From Erinaceus europaeus (lineage: Eukaryota; Chordata; Mammalia; Eulipotyphla; Erinaceidae), in NCBI RefSeq assembly GCF_950295315.1, contig NC_080181.1, positions 32,752,441 through 32,816,440 on the forward strand: DNA of 64,000 bases, read 5' to 3'. Numbering within the stretch: position 1 is the first letter of the stretch; every line of letters starts with the position of its first letter. Both the position numbers and the translations under genes were made by a program. Below are positions 1 to 11,444 of the stretch, one piece after another. The notes under the pieces are model-generated. The model had not been told where the DNA came from. It saw only the letters and a program-made list of their open reading frames with translations, and did no database searches.

Positions 1-345
1 CTTGCCCGGACAAACAACTTCACCAATGTATCCTGGAACACCACCTCTCCATAGCCCTGCCTCAGTAGGGAAAGATAGGGACAGGTTGGGAGTATGGATC
101 AACCTGTCAGTGCCCATGTAATTGGAGAAGCAATTACAGAAGCCAGACCTCCTACCTTCTGTACCCCATAATAACCCTGGGTCCATGCTCCCAGAGAGAT
201 AGAGTAGGAAAACTTCTAACGGAGGGAGTAGGACATAGAACTCTGGTGGTGGGAAATGTGTGGAATTTCACCCCGCTTATTCTATGGTTTTTCTGATACT
301 TTCTATTTTACAAATGAAAGGAAAAAAAGAAAATATAAAAGCCAT
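1..345 (+). mobile_element. L1 3'-UTR fragment (younger 3' UTR type), cut by window edge
   Basis: This stretch matches the last part of the intact L1 at 34.58-34.92 kb. Shared landmarks in order are CACCAATGT(G/A)TCCTGGA, a GGGAAAGA..GGGAGTATGGA block, AGAAGCAATTACAGAAGCCAGACC, CCCTGGGTCCATGCTCCCAGAG and TGGTGGGAA(T/A)TGTGTGGA, then an A-rich end. It carries no coding sequence. It is a 5'-truncated, diverged copy. Confidence 0.8.
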
Positions 346-926
346 GTGTTAATGTGACATCTTGAGATACAAAATTCTTCTCTGTCTGTACCAATAGGGA
401 AAGGACAAGACCACAGAAACCTTGGAAACTGAAACATCTGAAAAATGCAAAGAGAAGAGAACTCTGCAAACATTTTTGTTGCTTCATGCCAAGATATATT
501 GGAATTCCAAAGAATATAAACCTTTCCTCAAACCCTCACAATCCTTTACTCAAAATTTCTTTACCCACAATCCTTCCCCCCACCGTCAACCACAGGAAAT
601 GTGGACTTTTACCAACTCCTCATCTCCCTACTGGGGTCCCAATGTTCAACAAGCCTAACTTTCGTTTATGTCTATTTCACCCATGGGAGTTGGGAATATG
701 TGTGTTGTATGTCCCCAAAGAGAACAGAGCTTAAGTCCACCCTGAAAGACTTTGGTGTGATAAAGGACTTTTAGTTGCTGAAGAACAGCCTTCTCAAGGA
801 AAGAGACGCCACATGATATGATTAACCTTGAAGCCTTGCAGAGAAGACTTAAACTCTGTATTCTTTGATGACTCATAACACATTCATTCCCAACACACAG
901 GGGTAAAAAAAGAGATAAGAGAAAGT
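346..926. other. Unique AT-rich DNA, no gene seen
   Basis: No repeat family or coding exon is recognised here. Short ORFs on both strands lack domain-like composition and overlap each other, as expected by chance. Confidence 0.5.
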
Positions 927-1230
927 GGGGGCCAGGAAGTGGCATACCAGGTTAAGCTCACATAGTACTAAGGATTTGGGTTCAAGCCTCTGTTCCCCAC
1001 CTGCATGGAAGAAGTTTCATAAGTGGTGAAGCAGGTCTGCAGATATCTGTCTTTCTCTCTTCCTCTCTATCACCTTCTACTCTCTCAATTTGTCTCTGTC
1101 CTATCCAATAAAATCAATAAAATTGAAAAAAAATGGCCATCAAGAGCAGTAGATTTTCAGTGCTGGCACTAAGTCCCAGCAATAACCTGGAGGCAAAAAC
1201 AAACAAAAAAAAAAACCAAAAAACCCCCAC
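927..1230 (+). mobile_element. SINE type A, long form
   Basis: A tRNA-like head (GGCATACCAGGTTAAGC with a GGGTTCAAGCC B-box) is followed by CCCACCTGCA, a GTGGTGAAGCAGGTCTGCAG core and a CT-rich segment. After that come CCTATCCAATAAAATC and the long-form tail CCCAGCAATAACCTGGAGGC with an A-rich end. Confidence 0.85.
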
Positions 1231-1477
1231 AGATAATAGACAGTAAAGACTCTGGCCTATCATCATAAACCCTCTTAACAGGCCTTCCCAGGACCTTGTC
1301 CTCACCTTAATGCAGCAATGGTAGGAACTGCCCTAGTCTCTAAAGGAAGACTGTGTCATCCCGCCCTGCCACTCAAGTAAAACTGATCCTGAAATGAGTG
1401 CAACCTGCAATTTTCCCAGCTGTGGTCATGAGCTGTGAGCTCAGATGACTAGGGATTCAGAGGTTACACAGGCTCTT

Positions 1478-1509
1478 TTGCTCTCTCTCTGTCTCTCTCT
1501 CTCTGTCTC

Positions 1510-1560
<51 letters not shown>

Positions 1561-1602
1561 CTCTCTCTCTCTATATATATATATATACATATATATATAT
1601 AC
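1478..1602. repeat. (CT)n/(TA)n microsatellite
   Basis: About 90 bp of CT with regular GTCT interruptions runs into about 30 bp of TA. The open frames over it on both strands encode only low-complexity Ser/Leu or Arg/Glu runs. Confidence 0.95.
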
Positions 1603-1854
1603 CCATGTGTGTCCTGGATCAGGTAAACAGTTAATTTTATTCATAGATTTTTATTTCAAGAATGCCCTAATTTTCTCTGCCCTAATTCAAATTTCTAGCC
1701 CTTTTCTCTACTAACACTATCTTAGATAACATTTGTTTTCAAATCCAAGTTCACTATCAAACTCAGGCAAAAAACTAGTACAGTCATATGCCCCTAAGTA
1801 CATGCCTTGAATGGACTTCTTAGCTTTTTTTCACACTAAGATCCCTGTTCTCAT

Positions 1855-2440
1855 CTGCCTTACTTCTACTTTGGTTTCCTGTTCATTAATCATTTCGTCC
1901 CACTTTGTATCTTGCTGCCCTTCAGCTACCAAGTTGCAGACACTATCATGATTACACCCTGACTTCTCTGGGCAGATGACCTCACCAATGTGTCATGGAA
2001 TCTCACTGCTTCAGAGACCTGCCTCACTCAGGAAAGACAGAAACACTCTGGGTACGGATCAATGTGCCAATAGCCATATGCAGCAGAGAAGTAATTACAG
2101 AAGCCAGAACTCCTACCTTCTGCCCCCCCAAAACAATTTTGATCCATACTCCTAGTAGGGAAGAAATCATAGGGGCAGATCACCAGAGGGCTCTGAACTC
2201 CATTAGGAACCAGAGAAGTAGGGTAAAGCGAAGGACATTTGGATGTAATAATGGGTGTATGTGTGACTTGGAAAAGAAGAGAAAATGAGTCCTGTCCCCC
2301 CAAAAAAGGCCAAATATATAAACAGATGGTAGTAAAAATGATAGCTAACACTTCACTTATCTGCAATCTTGGGAGAACTGGTGGTAGAAATGGTGCAGAG
2401 TTGTAATCCTGTTGTAATCTTGTAAATCAACATTAATTCA
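1855..2440 (+). mobile_element. L1 3'-UTR fragment, older longer variant
   Basis: It shares CTTTGTAT, CAGATGACCTCACCAATGTGTC and AGAAGTAATTACAGAAGCCAGAA with the intact L1 3' UTR. It carries an extra internal block (AGAGGGCTCTGAACTCCATTAG through CTGCAATCTTGGGAGAAC) also seen in the reverse copy at 55.84-56.35 kb and partly at 19.6-19.8 kb. It ends TTGTAAATCAACATTAATTCAC. The left edge is approximate. Confidence 0.7.
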
Positions 2441-2567
2441 CTAAAATGAAGACTCTGGACTATGGGGAGATGGTGAAGGGAGAAGGAATAGGGTACCCAG
2501 GACAAGTTAAAGGACAGTATTGGCTTGGTGGTGGTAAGAGTGGTGTGTAGACAGCTATCACAGGGAG

Positions 2568-3062
2568 ATAAAAAAAACTCTTCTCCATCCAAGATGAGGT
2601 GAAGAAGGTGACTTCATTATTCTTAATAGCTGAGTAGTATCCCACAGTGTATATGCACCACAACTTTCTTAGCTAGTCACTTAGTTAGGCACCTGGGTTG
2701 CTTCCAAGGTCAGGATATTAAAATTGTGCTGCTATGAACAGAAAGGGGAAACATAAAAATAAAACCTTGACTAGGTTTGTATATTGAAACAAAGCAAAGA
2801 ATTCTGGGTAATGAGGGCAGGGAGAGAGTAGGTCCTGGTACATGATGGTAGAAAAGGACCAAACTTGAGGGTCAGTGTGCTTTGAAGACTCCTATCATGT
2901 CAAGTTGAGAAATTTTACCCATCTGTCAACAACTGTACTATAAACGCTCAGTAAGAAAGATAGAATACACAACTGTTCCCATGTATCAAGAACTGTGCTG
3001 TAAACCAGTATCAGCTGCCCCAATAAAAATATTTTGAAAAAGAAACACAACACAACAGAAAC
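2568..3062 (+). mobile_element. Old L1 3' end with inverted 5' part
   Basis: Bases 2568-2750 match the end of L1 ORF2 in reverse: ATCCAAGATG, then TAGCTGAGTAGTATCCCACAG, CACCTGGGTTGCTTCCA and GTGCTGCTATGAACA. Bases 2760-3062 match an L1 3' UTR in forward orientation and resemble 20.22-20.46 kb (AACAACTGTACTATAAACG near the end). An inverted 5' part is the usual signature of twin priming during L1 insertion. Confidence 0.65.
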
Positions 3063-4594
3063 TGTTGTGTGGTATGAGCTTTCCTAGCTGTGAATCTTGG
3101 CATGCCATAATTCTTGACTTCTTTCTGACACCTGAGATAAATTTGAATACATTTTGTATCCCTTTATATAATATAAAGGAATATGCCTTGTTATCAAAAC
3201 TTGTACATATATAACCAGAGCATCTCTCAACTCACAGGAACTTCTCCATGTCCATATTGCAACATACCACTGCACCATCTTCCTGGTCCTAAACATGTGA
3301 GTGTTTTCAGTCTGTCAGTTCCAGTGACAGCACCTGGTGATACTGGGTTGAGTTGCAGTCCAGTTCTGCTCTATGTCCCCTGTATGTTTTGGGGGAGCTT
3401 ATGCAAGCTCTTTGAACTTCAGAGAACTCAATAACTAAAAAGACAAAAAATCAAAACAGCTAAGATATGTGTCCAAGAGGTGGGCATCTAGCAAGCTCTT
3501 CATGCCATTTGTCATCATCATTGCCATTAACAATAGCCTTTCCTGTTCCTTTCACTGAACATTGGCAGACCAACTTCACCACTGTCACACAGCTGTGTCA
3601 CAGTCTGAGGACAATGGGGATCCAGCCGACAGCACACATGCACACTCCACTCCCACCCCCATCCAATTCTTGGATAAGTAAAAGACACAGGCAGCTGGAT
3701 ACAAATAGCCATTAGCAGTATTCTGTCTACAAATTCAATTTCACAAGAGAATAGCAACTCCCAAAATAAACCAAGTAGAGTATCCCCAGAGTGAGGCCCA
3801 TGCGACTCCCTTAAACAGCCTGCATTGCTGGATTTGTCGCCATCACTATAATCCAATTTTCTCAATGTAACCAGATTAGGAAAGTCTGTACATTGTTGAA
3901 TGGATAAAATGCTTTTGTGTATTTATCTACTAATGAATGCATAGATCTGCTACATTTTGCATTTGGCAAGCTAGGAAAAAAAAAAACTCCCTGTGAATTC
4001 AGAATGAAAAAAAAAAGTCTAGATAAAAGTTAGAAGGCCACCTATTATCTATCTACAAGGACATCTCTGCATTGGATAGGCCTTTTTTTCCCACTGGGCA
4101 TTACAGGGCCTCTTCCCATTATTGTTTCAACTTTTCAGAGTCTTAAGTTTTAAATGCCTGCAAGGGAGAAATGACATTTACTAACATAGACTCATATGAG
4201 GAAGGAAGCAGTTATTACAAATGCATAGATAATTCAAGTCAGACATGAATTCACATGGGTAACAGGCCCACCTCATCCCCTTGACAGGAAGTGGAGACTC
4301 ATGGTCCTGACCACCAGTCCTTGCTGGAATCTTCAAAGAGGTAGTTTACAAAGCCTTATTGAGGCAGCTTACCCTTTTAAAATTTATCTTTTCCTCTCTG
4401 ACAAACTATTGAACACAAAGAGCCATAAAATATTTGACAATCCTATGGAGTGCTATGTTCTACTGGAGACTTGTAAAGAAGTGAACTTGTTTCACAGTAA
4501 AAATAGCCCATTGCAATTGCTTAGAGATTGACAGTGGTGATAGCTGAATAACAACATGAATATAGTCGATGTCACTGAATCCTGCACATAAAAG
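3063..4594. other. Unique DNA, no gene seen
   Basis: I recognise no coding exon or repeat family with confidence. Two short A-runs near 3.98 and 4.01 kb are the only simple repeats. ORFs of 70-112 codons overlap on opposite strands and have no familiar motif. Confidence 0.45.
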
Positions 4595-4675
4595 TGGTTA
4601 ATCCCTGGCAACACCACATGCCAGACTGAGCGGTGATCTCACTTTTTTCATTCCATCTTTCTCATATAAAACTGG
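4595..4675 (+). mobile_element. SINE type B tail fragment
   Basis: AATCCCTGGCAACACCACATGC and CCAGACTGAGCGGTGATCTC, followed by a CT-rich tail, match the second half of type B copies. The tRNA-like head is missing. Confidence 0.5.
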
Positions 4676-4677
4676 TA

Positions 4678-4866
4678 CTTTTAACTTTAATTTATTTATT
4701 ATTGGGTACATACAGAGAAAAACTGAGAGGGGAGTGGGAGGTAAAGGGGGAGAGAGACACCTGCAGCACTGCTTTACCACTCGTGAAACTTTCCCTTTGC
4801 AGGTGGGGATCAGGGGCTTGAACTGTAATGTGTGTACTTAACCTGGTGTGCCACTGCCTGGCCCTC
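4678..4866 (-). mobile_element. SINE type A'
   Basis: On the minus strand this reads as a type A' SINE. On the plus strand it shows GACACCTGCAGCACTGCTTTACCAC, GAAACTTTCCCTTTGCAGGTGGGG, GGGGCTTGAAC (B-box complement) and CTGGTGTGCCACTGCCTGG. Confidence 0.85.
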
Positions 4867-4867
4867 A

Positions 4868-5172
4868 AAATGGAGCCCCACCTCCCCTGAGCCCTAACCC
4901 AGTTGGGAAATATAGAAACAGGCTGGGGTTATGGATTGCTCTATCAACACCCGTATCCAGTGGAGAAGCAATTACAGAAGCCAGGCCTCCTACTTTTTGC
5001 ACCCCATAAAGATCTTTGCTTCATACTCCCTAAGGGATAAAGACTCAGGAAACTTTCAGTGGAGGAGAGAGGATATGGAACTCTGATGGTGGGAATGGTA
5101 TGGCAGCATGACCCCTCTTGTACCACAAGCTTGTCAGTCATTATGAAATCACTAATAAAATTTTTAAAATTA
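4868..5172 (+). mobile_element. L1 3'-UTR fragment
   Basis: The landmarks are TAGAAACAGGCTGGGGTTATGGA, GAAGCAATTACAGAAGCCAGGCC, TGATGGTGGGAATGGTATGGCA and AATCACTAATAAAATTTTT. It is a diverged, 5'-truncated copy of the younger 3' UTR type. Confidence 0.75.
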
Positions 5173-5204
5173 ACATTTTAAATGGTTTAAATAAGAACAA
5201 GTTG

Positions 5205-5415
5205 AAAGCTTACTGGATAGAGTGCACAAATTGCCACATACAAAGACCTGAATTTAAGCTTCCGGCAACAAATGGGAAAACCATGAAAGGGAGAGTGACG
5301 CTGTAGTATCTCTTCTTTCATTCTCTCTGTCTGAAGTTGAGAGGACAGAAAGGTCTCCTCCAGGAACAGGAATAATGCATAGGAGTGAGGACCCATCAAG
5401 CAAAAAAAAAAAAAG
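5205..5415 (+). mobile_element. Diverged tRNA-derived SINE
   Basis: It has a GCTTACTGGATAGAGTGCACA head, an AAAGACCTGAATTTAAGC B-box-like region, a CATTCTCTCTGTCTGAAG segment and a CAGGAACAGGAATAATGCATAGG tail ending in A13. It belongs to the same general SINE group, but the subfamily is unclear. Confidence 0.55.
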
Positions 5416-5487
5416 AGTATTTACATGATATGGTTCATATTATGTATATTTAACACTAATGAAAGTATCATGAATAAAAAGTAGAAC

Positions 5488-5803
5488 AGGGTCCAGGCTG
5501 TGGCACACTCAGTAATATATATATACATTACCATGCTCAAGGACCCAGGTTCAAAACCCCAGTCCCACCTGTAGAGGGAAAGCTTCACTAGCATTGAAGC
5601 ATTGATGCAGGTGTCTCTCTTTCTCCCTCCCTTTCTATTTCCCCTGCTTCCTGCCTCAATTTGTCTCTGTCTCTAGCAATAAAAAGAAAGAAAAAAATGG
5701 CTGCTGCCAGGAGCTATAAATTCATCAGAAAGGCACTGAACCGCAATGATAACACTGATGGCTAATAATAATAATAAAAATAACAATAATAATAAAATAT
5801 AAA
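5488..5803 (+). mobile_element. SINE type A', long form
   Basis: The head GTCCAGGCTGTGGCACACTC is followed by CAAGGACCCAGGTTCAAAACCCC, AGGGAAAGCTTCACTAG, a CT-rich run, AATGGCTGCTGCCAGGAGC and an AATAATAAT tail. Confidence 0.8.
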
Positions 5804-6479
5804 GCAGAACAACCCTCTAAGATAGGCGGGCAGTTCTGTAAAGGCAGGTAAAGACATGTGCCAGGCAAGCAACACAGTTGGAGCAGAGCTATCCCAGTCT
5901 CTGTACCTGGTGACCCAGCTTTGAGGCACCAGAGCTCAAGGTGAACACTGAAGGCAGTGAGTTCCTGAGAAGCCTGTCACACAAGGGAAGGTTGGTCTTG
6001 GGCTCCAAAAATGCCAGGCATTCAGAGAAAAACAATCAGAGGCCATGTGGGACACTGGGATTTTTTTCTCTCTGGCATCCAGCTGCTTTCCTATTTACAC
6101 ACATTCAGAATGCAGAGAAAAGGTTATTTGGTGCTTCTATTCCCTCTAATAAGTAACAATTCCACTCCCCACCCTAAAAGTCTTCTTGAGTTCACTTTAG
6201 AAAAGTAACAGAAATGTATAGACTTAGAGGCTTAGAATTCAGAGCCCAGCTTATTTTATATATTAGACAACTTCATCACCCATTCTTTATTTTAGCTACA
6301 ACAGAAGCAGCAGGAAGATACAATGAATAAATTGCTACGAGAGTATAGAGAGTTCTAAGGAAGTAAGATTAAAAATCAAATACCTGATTGTTTGGACCAC
6401 TAGGAAGAGGGAAATTAATGAATGATTCAAAAGGGCAGAAAATCCATATGCATTTTCTGGGAAAAAAATAACCAAGCTT
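5804..6479. other. Unique DNA, no gene seen
   Basis: No recognisable coding or repeat signature was found. Two ORFs of 65-71 codons overlap in different frames near 5.94-6.21 kb and are probably chance. Confidence 0.4.
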
Positions 6480-6660
6480 TAGCAAATATTTTACAATTTG
6501 CAAGACACTCTCACATGATCTCATTTGTTTTTCTACTCTAACTCATAGTAGAATAACAATTTTTATATACAATGGGAGAACTGAGGTATAGGGTTTACAC
6601 ATTGGTTCAGGGTCAAGGTCTCTAGGACAAAGCTATATCCTGTACTAGGTCTTCTATTTT
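6480..6660 (+). mobile_element. MIR-like ancient SINE relic
   Basis: The order of ACACTCTCACATGATCTCAT, ATATACAATGGGAGAACTGAGG and TTCAGGGTCAAGGTCTC matches the MIR pattern 'gatgaggaaactgaggc … ccaaggtcac'. It is heavily diverged, as expected for this old family. Confidence 0.55.
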
Positions 6661-7954
6661 TTAAGTGCTATGTTGACACTATTGTGGTTTATCCAAATTT
6701 ATACAAATTGGGCTTTGTTGCAGTTGGTTTGATTATGACTGAAGTTAAGGGATTTCACTCTGAACAATAATAATAATACATATATACATGTATATGGAAG
6801 AGGCTCATTTCTTGCAGGCTGACTAGCCCTCTCACAATCTCCTTACAACTAGGATGCTGTACTATAAATAGTCATTCTCTTTCAGACTTCAGAGACTAGG
6901 AAACTATTGAGTGTAAAATTTTCAAAAGCCACTTGGGAAACCCAGTGAAGCTGGAGACAATACTCAGGACAGTGAGTTCTCCATTCATCAGGCAAGCAAA
7001 CCCTCTTGTTATAGTCAGTGCTTGCTGTCCACCAATAAGCCAACAGGACCACAGGTAAATCAAAATCCTTAAATCTGCAGACTCCACTAACATTGAGAAA
7101 GAGTTCTGGAACAGGTCAGTGGAAGGATTTTAGCATTGGAGAGCTGAACCTTATTAAAAGAAAGCAACTGCCTCAAATAGATGATCTTTCTCTATCTGGA
7201 GGAAAGAAAAAAAAAGGTGGATAGGAATGGTGGAATGACGTAAGCACAGAGTCCCAGTGAGAATCCTCATGACCAGAAAGAAAAAGAGAGAAAACAAACA
7301 AACAAACAACAAGAGTAAAGAAGATCATACTTAGAATTGTTAGCATCAGATATTCTTGGGTCTTACAACAAAAAAGCACCAAGAAAATCAAAACCTAGAA
7401 CTTCAAATGAGTTGCTTCTCACTCCTTGCTGAATACCATTGAGAAGTTTGGCCTTGTGGCTTCTATCACTGAATTTCTACAGAAACTTTAAACTGCTTGT
7501 GTGGTCCCTGCAAGCTGGGCCAAAGCCAAATAGATATAAAGATCAGCTGGTTACCAGTGTGGCTTCTTCCCTATCTGCTCCAGTTATCCTGGAGCACAAA
7601 AACAGGAAAACCAAGGTCTCCACCTCCATTGCAAGTATCCTTATCCATGTTCCTGCCTGTGACTCTGACAGCTCCTGGTTTGCCTACTTTATTCACATAC
7701 TAAGTATTAAGAGAGAAGACATAATCTACTTTTTTGTTTGGTGACTGAACAGCTCTGGAATTATTCTGCCTAGGTACAAAATTAAGGCTCTGCCATTTAA
7801 GTGATATATATATATATTGGTTTTGATGTTATAATGACCTTGACAGATGGATATATAACTCTACAATGACCTTGATTGATGACAATATAAGCAGAGGCCA
7901 TTAAGACATAGTGGTACATCAATGATGCTAGCTAGGATGGGGACAAGGGAGACA
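6661..7954. other. Unique AT-rich DNA, no gene seen
   Basis: No coding exon is recognised. A 101-codon frame at 7439-7744 has another frame open through it and no family motif. A short (TA)n run lies near 7.80 kb, and two related ACAATGACCTTGA-like words occur between 7.83 and 7.88 kb. Confidence 0.4.
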
Positions 7955-8095
7955 GTAATAAGGACTGGGGGGTGGTGAAGTGTATAAAGCACTGGACCTA
8001 AGCATAAGGTTTGGAGTTTGATGTCTGGCATCCTGTGTGCCAGAGTGATGAGGAGATTTCCTCCTTGCCACAATGAGAAAAAAATCTTTAAACAA
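7955..8095 (+). mobile_element. SINE type B
   Basis: The copy shows GGGGTGGTGAAGTGTATAAAGC, CACTGGACCTAAGCATAAGG and GGAGTTTGATGTCTGGCAT, then TGTGCCAGAGTGATGAGGAG and an A-rich end. It is a tRNA-derived family distinct from type A. Confidence 0.75.
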
Positions 8096-8514
8096 AACAG
8101 AGACTTAAATTACATGTATAATTAGACCAGTGAAGAGCAGAAGCAGGTGAAGCCCTGGTTATATAGAAGACCCTACCCAAATGGAAGTTAGCAGGTCAGA
8201 CACCTTTGAAATATGGTACTAATTTGGGCATCAAATTACACAGGATGCCTTCTGCACCCCGTAATCCTTGCTTAGCAAGAATCACTGACTGCTCTCATGT
8301 GAATAAATAGATTTGAAAGACTCTAGACTTGCATTATTGTGCCTGATTCTAGGACCAACACTTTTAGATGATTGTATGCCCTCCTTCCCATTTAGTGCTA
8401 GTGGAATTGCATTTTTAGAATGTGAACTTCAGCTGATCAAATCACATCATAATTCTATACAACTGGATTGGATTATAAAGTGAAATTTGCCTGCTTAAAG
8501 GTGGACATTAACAC

Positions 8515-8700
8515 TCTTGTGATTTGAACCGTATGTTATACTGTGAGACCTTGAGTCCAGGTCTAAGTTTCACCAAGCATGCTTTATCATCTGTGAAATG
8601 GACTTAGCTAGCTCAGTTACTGGAGGATAAAATAAGAGAGTGCACTTGGTGTACTGTCAGGCATGTGATAGAGACTTCATAAAATGCTAATCACTGTTCT
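8515..8700 (+). mobile_element. MIR relic
   Basis: Recognisable MIR landmarks occur in order: TGTGAGACCTTGAGTC, CATCTGTGAAATGGACTTAG, TGGAGGATAAAATAAGAGAG and a GTGTACTGTCAGGCATGTGATAG end. This is one of the clearer MIR copies in the window. Confidence 0.75.
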
Positions 8701-8905
8701 CATGCTTTGTCTAATATTCCATTGTCCCCCGTTTCTAGTATAGTACATCATTTATGTGATGTGTGTTTCAGGAGAAGAATCTGCTCAAGATCAATATAAC
8801 TTTATATAAACATCCTACCTTGGTTCTGTTAAAATTATTTTCTACTTGAAATTGTCATTTACTATTTAAGGAGTTCCACACTTTATCAGAAGGGATCAGA
8901 CTATT

Positions 8906-9211
8906 CATGAGATAGATTTATTTTTGTAACATTTTTTATTTTTTCACTTTTGTTACCCTTGTTATTTAACATTGTGGTTATTGATGTCATTGTTGTTGGA
9001 TAGAACAGAGAGAAATGGAGAGAGGAAGGGAAGACAGAAAGGGGGAGAGAAAGATATACACCTGTAGACCTGCTTCACCACCTGTGAAGCGACTCCCCTG
9101 CAGGTGGGGAGCTGGGGGCTCGAACCAGGATCCTTATACTGGTCCTTGCTCTTTGTGCCACGTGCCCTTAACCTGTATGCCACTGCCTGGACTCCCCCAT
9201 GAGATAGATTT
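8906..9211 (-). mobile_element. SINE type A with 14-bp target duplication
   Basis: CATGAGATAGATTT flanks the element at 8906-8919 and again at 9198-9211. The body (8920-9197) reads on the minus strand as type A with GGGGGCTCGAACCAGG (B-box complement) and CACCTGTGAAGCGACTCCCC. A clean duplication suggests a fairly recent copy. Confidence 0.9.
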
Positions 9212-9321
9212 TTATCCAATGGCATTATTGTAGAACAGATCCCCATAGATTTAATTTTTTAATGACAACCTACTCCCTTTTTATTTGTATTTCAAATGTA
9301 CATAAAATTAATATAAATATA

Positions 9322-9375
9322 CACACAGACACACACAGACACACACAGACACAGACACACACACACACACACACA
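9322..9375. repeat. (CA)n microsatellite
   Basis: ACACAC with periodic GACACACACA interruptions runs for about 54 bp. Confidence 0.95.
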
Positions 9376-9449
9376 TTGCCATCAGGAGCTATACAAAGCA
9401 GAACTTATGAAGATTTCCCAGACAGGTAGGGTCAAAACATATTTTTATG

Positions 9450-9662
9450 GGGCTGGATGGTGGTACACTTGGTTGAGTACACATATTACTATGCACAAGG
9501 ACCTGGATTCAAGCCCCTAATCCCCACCTGCAGGTGAGCAGGGGAAAAGCTTCATGAGTGGAGAAATAGTTGTGCAGGTGTCTCTTTCTCTCTTCCTCTC
9601 TCTCTTCTCCTTCCTTCTCAATTTCTCTCTGTCTCTATCTAATAAATAATAAATAACACTTA
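9450..9662 (+). mobile_element. SINE type A'
   Basis: GGATGGTGGTACACTTGGTTGAG, CAAGGACCTGGATTCAAGCCCC, GAAAAGCTTCATGAG, a CT-rich run and AATAAATAATAAATAA occur in order. Related AT-rich words lie on either side and may be a degraded target duplication. Confidence 0.85.
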
Positions 9663-9789
9663 AAATATATTTTATATGACATAGTTTTGTAATAGCAAGT
9701 CAAATTGCACAAATATGAAACTTTAATTTTATTTCAAGTGTGTGACATATAGAATGAGCCTGATAAATTTTTCCTCTATCAGAATTTGG

Positions 9790-9886
9790 GAAATATTGGC
9801 TCTCTTGGATAGTACACTTCTTTGCTATATGTGTGACACCAGGTTCTAGCCCAGCTCCTCTACAGTGGAAAAGGCTTTTGTGCTAT

Positions 9887-9931
<45 letters not shown>

Positions 9932-9995
9932 GTCTCTCACTTTATATGAAAAACTCATCCCAGAGCAGTGAAATTTCAATAATGACCACACAAAA
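9790..9995 (+). mobile_element. SINE type D
   Basis: CTCTCTTGGATAGTACACTTC, TTGCTATATGTGTGACACC and AGGTTCTAGCC are followed by a long CT run (9892-9947) and CCCAGAGCAGTGAAATTTC. The same order is seen on the minus strand at 23.3 and 48.5 kb. Confidence 0.65.
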
Positions 9996-10525
9996 CTATC
10001 CTACAGTTTTGGACTTGCATTAGTGAGTGCATGACTGAATCCATCTACTTCAACAACTATTTATGGGTTCAGATCTCCTACCTTCGTGCCATGCTACTAG
10101 TGCTTGTGTTAGATGAATATACAGATGACAAAGTTTAAATGAAATTACTATGAACTGAGAAGTTTAAAATGAGCAATAATTTTCTTTCACAGTTGGAATC
10201 TAGGAGTCCCACACCTACGTTTTGTCTGGACTGGTTCCTTGTGAAGACCCTGAGAAACCAGCTTCCATGACTGTCTCTCAACTTCCAGTGGTTGTTAGTA
10301 ATCCTTGACTTGCCATAAGCTTGTGTACACATCATTCCTGCCTCTGCCTGCATCTCTTCACACTGCCCTCCCTGCTGTCTCTTGGTGTCTTTACAGCTTC
10401 TCTTCCATGTGTGTCTCCATATACCTATGCACTCACTTTATGTGGTTGTTGCCAGTAACTGATGAACTGTAGCAGTGGTGGCTAAGTATGATGCTCTCCT
10501 TCTGGTTACAGCCTGAAAGAGTACT
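9996..10525. other. Unique DNA, no gene seen
   Basis: No domain-like ORF, RNA gene or repeat family is recognised in this interval. Confidence 0.4.
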
Positions 10526-10705
10526 AGGGGGTGAATTGTGTCCTGCCAAAGGACAGGTTCAAGTCCTTGATCATAGTACCTGGGTGTTGACCTTATTTGT
10601 AAATAAGGTCTTCACTGAAGTACTCAAGTTAAGTTGAGGTCATACTGGGTTAAGAGAAAAACCTAATATGATGACTGGTATCCTTACAAAAAGAGAGGAA
10701 GTTGA
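10526..10705 (+). mobile_element. MLT1-like MaLR LTR fragment
   Basis: GGTGAATTGTGTCCTGCCAAA, TTGACCTTATTTGTAAATAAGG, GTTAAGTTGAGGTCATACTGG and ATGACTGGTATCCTTACAAAAAG follow the order of MLT1-type LTRs (ERVL-MaLR). It is an ancient non-coding relic with no internal region nearby. Confidence 0.65.
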
Positions 10706-11444
10706 TGAAAACAGTCTGAAGCACTGTTTAGCATAGTCTCTGACAGCCTATTACTGAGGCTGCCTTAGTAATAACAATATAAAAACATAAAGTGTGAAAG
10801 GGGAGACCGGGAGGAGGCTGATACTGCTTCAGTCAGGGACACTTAAATCAGGCTATTTATTACTTTGTTCATTTCAGAGATAAACAAATATTGCCAAATG
10901 CCAGTGGCAGTACTAATTTTTTTCAGATATAGAATATAAAGAGGCAAAAATATGGTACAGACCCCACTCTAACATGCTTAGTTTAAAGCAGAATAATAAA
11001 AGAGAAACAAATAATAACAACACTGTGTGTCAAGATGAATTGGGAACATATGCAGAAAGCAAGGGAATCATCACGAGAAAACAGGAGTTGACATTTTTGA
11101 GTGGCTTTATACTTAGGTATTTTCCACCCACCAATCACACTGAAAATACCTTGATGATCTTCCATACTTTGTGTATTTGTCCCAAATAGGCTTTCACAGT
11201 GTTGCCTGGTCATAAGAATTCTTGCTCTACCAAGCATTTAGCAAAATCTGACAAATCTGGGACCAGGAAAGAGGTCACTTGCAGAGTTCATACCCTACCA
11301 TAGGTATTGGCCCAGCTACTGCATCAGAGCACCCATAAACACTCCATAAATGGTGGAGCTATATTGTGGTTTCTCCTCCTCCTTCTCTTCCTCCTTCTCT
11401 CTCCCTCCCTCCACCCCCGCTTCTCTATATGAGATTATATCCCA
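10706..11444. other. Unique DNA, no gene seen
   Basis: Two short opposite-strand ORFs cover 10.97-11.24 kb without family features. A short CT-rich tract lies just upstream of the next SINE. Confidence 0.4.

Noticed and set aside
1441..1714. Long ORFs on both strands over CT/TA repeat
   Set aside because: They encode only Ser/Leu or Arg/Glu repeats created by the microsatellite.
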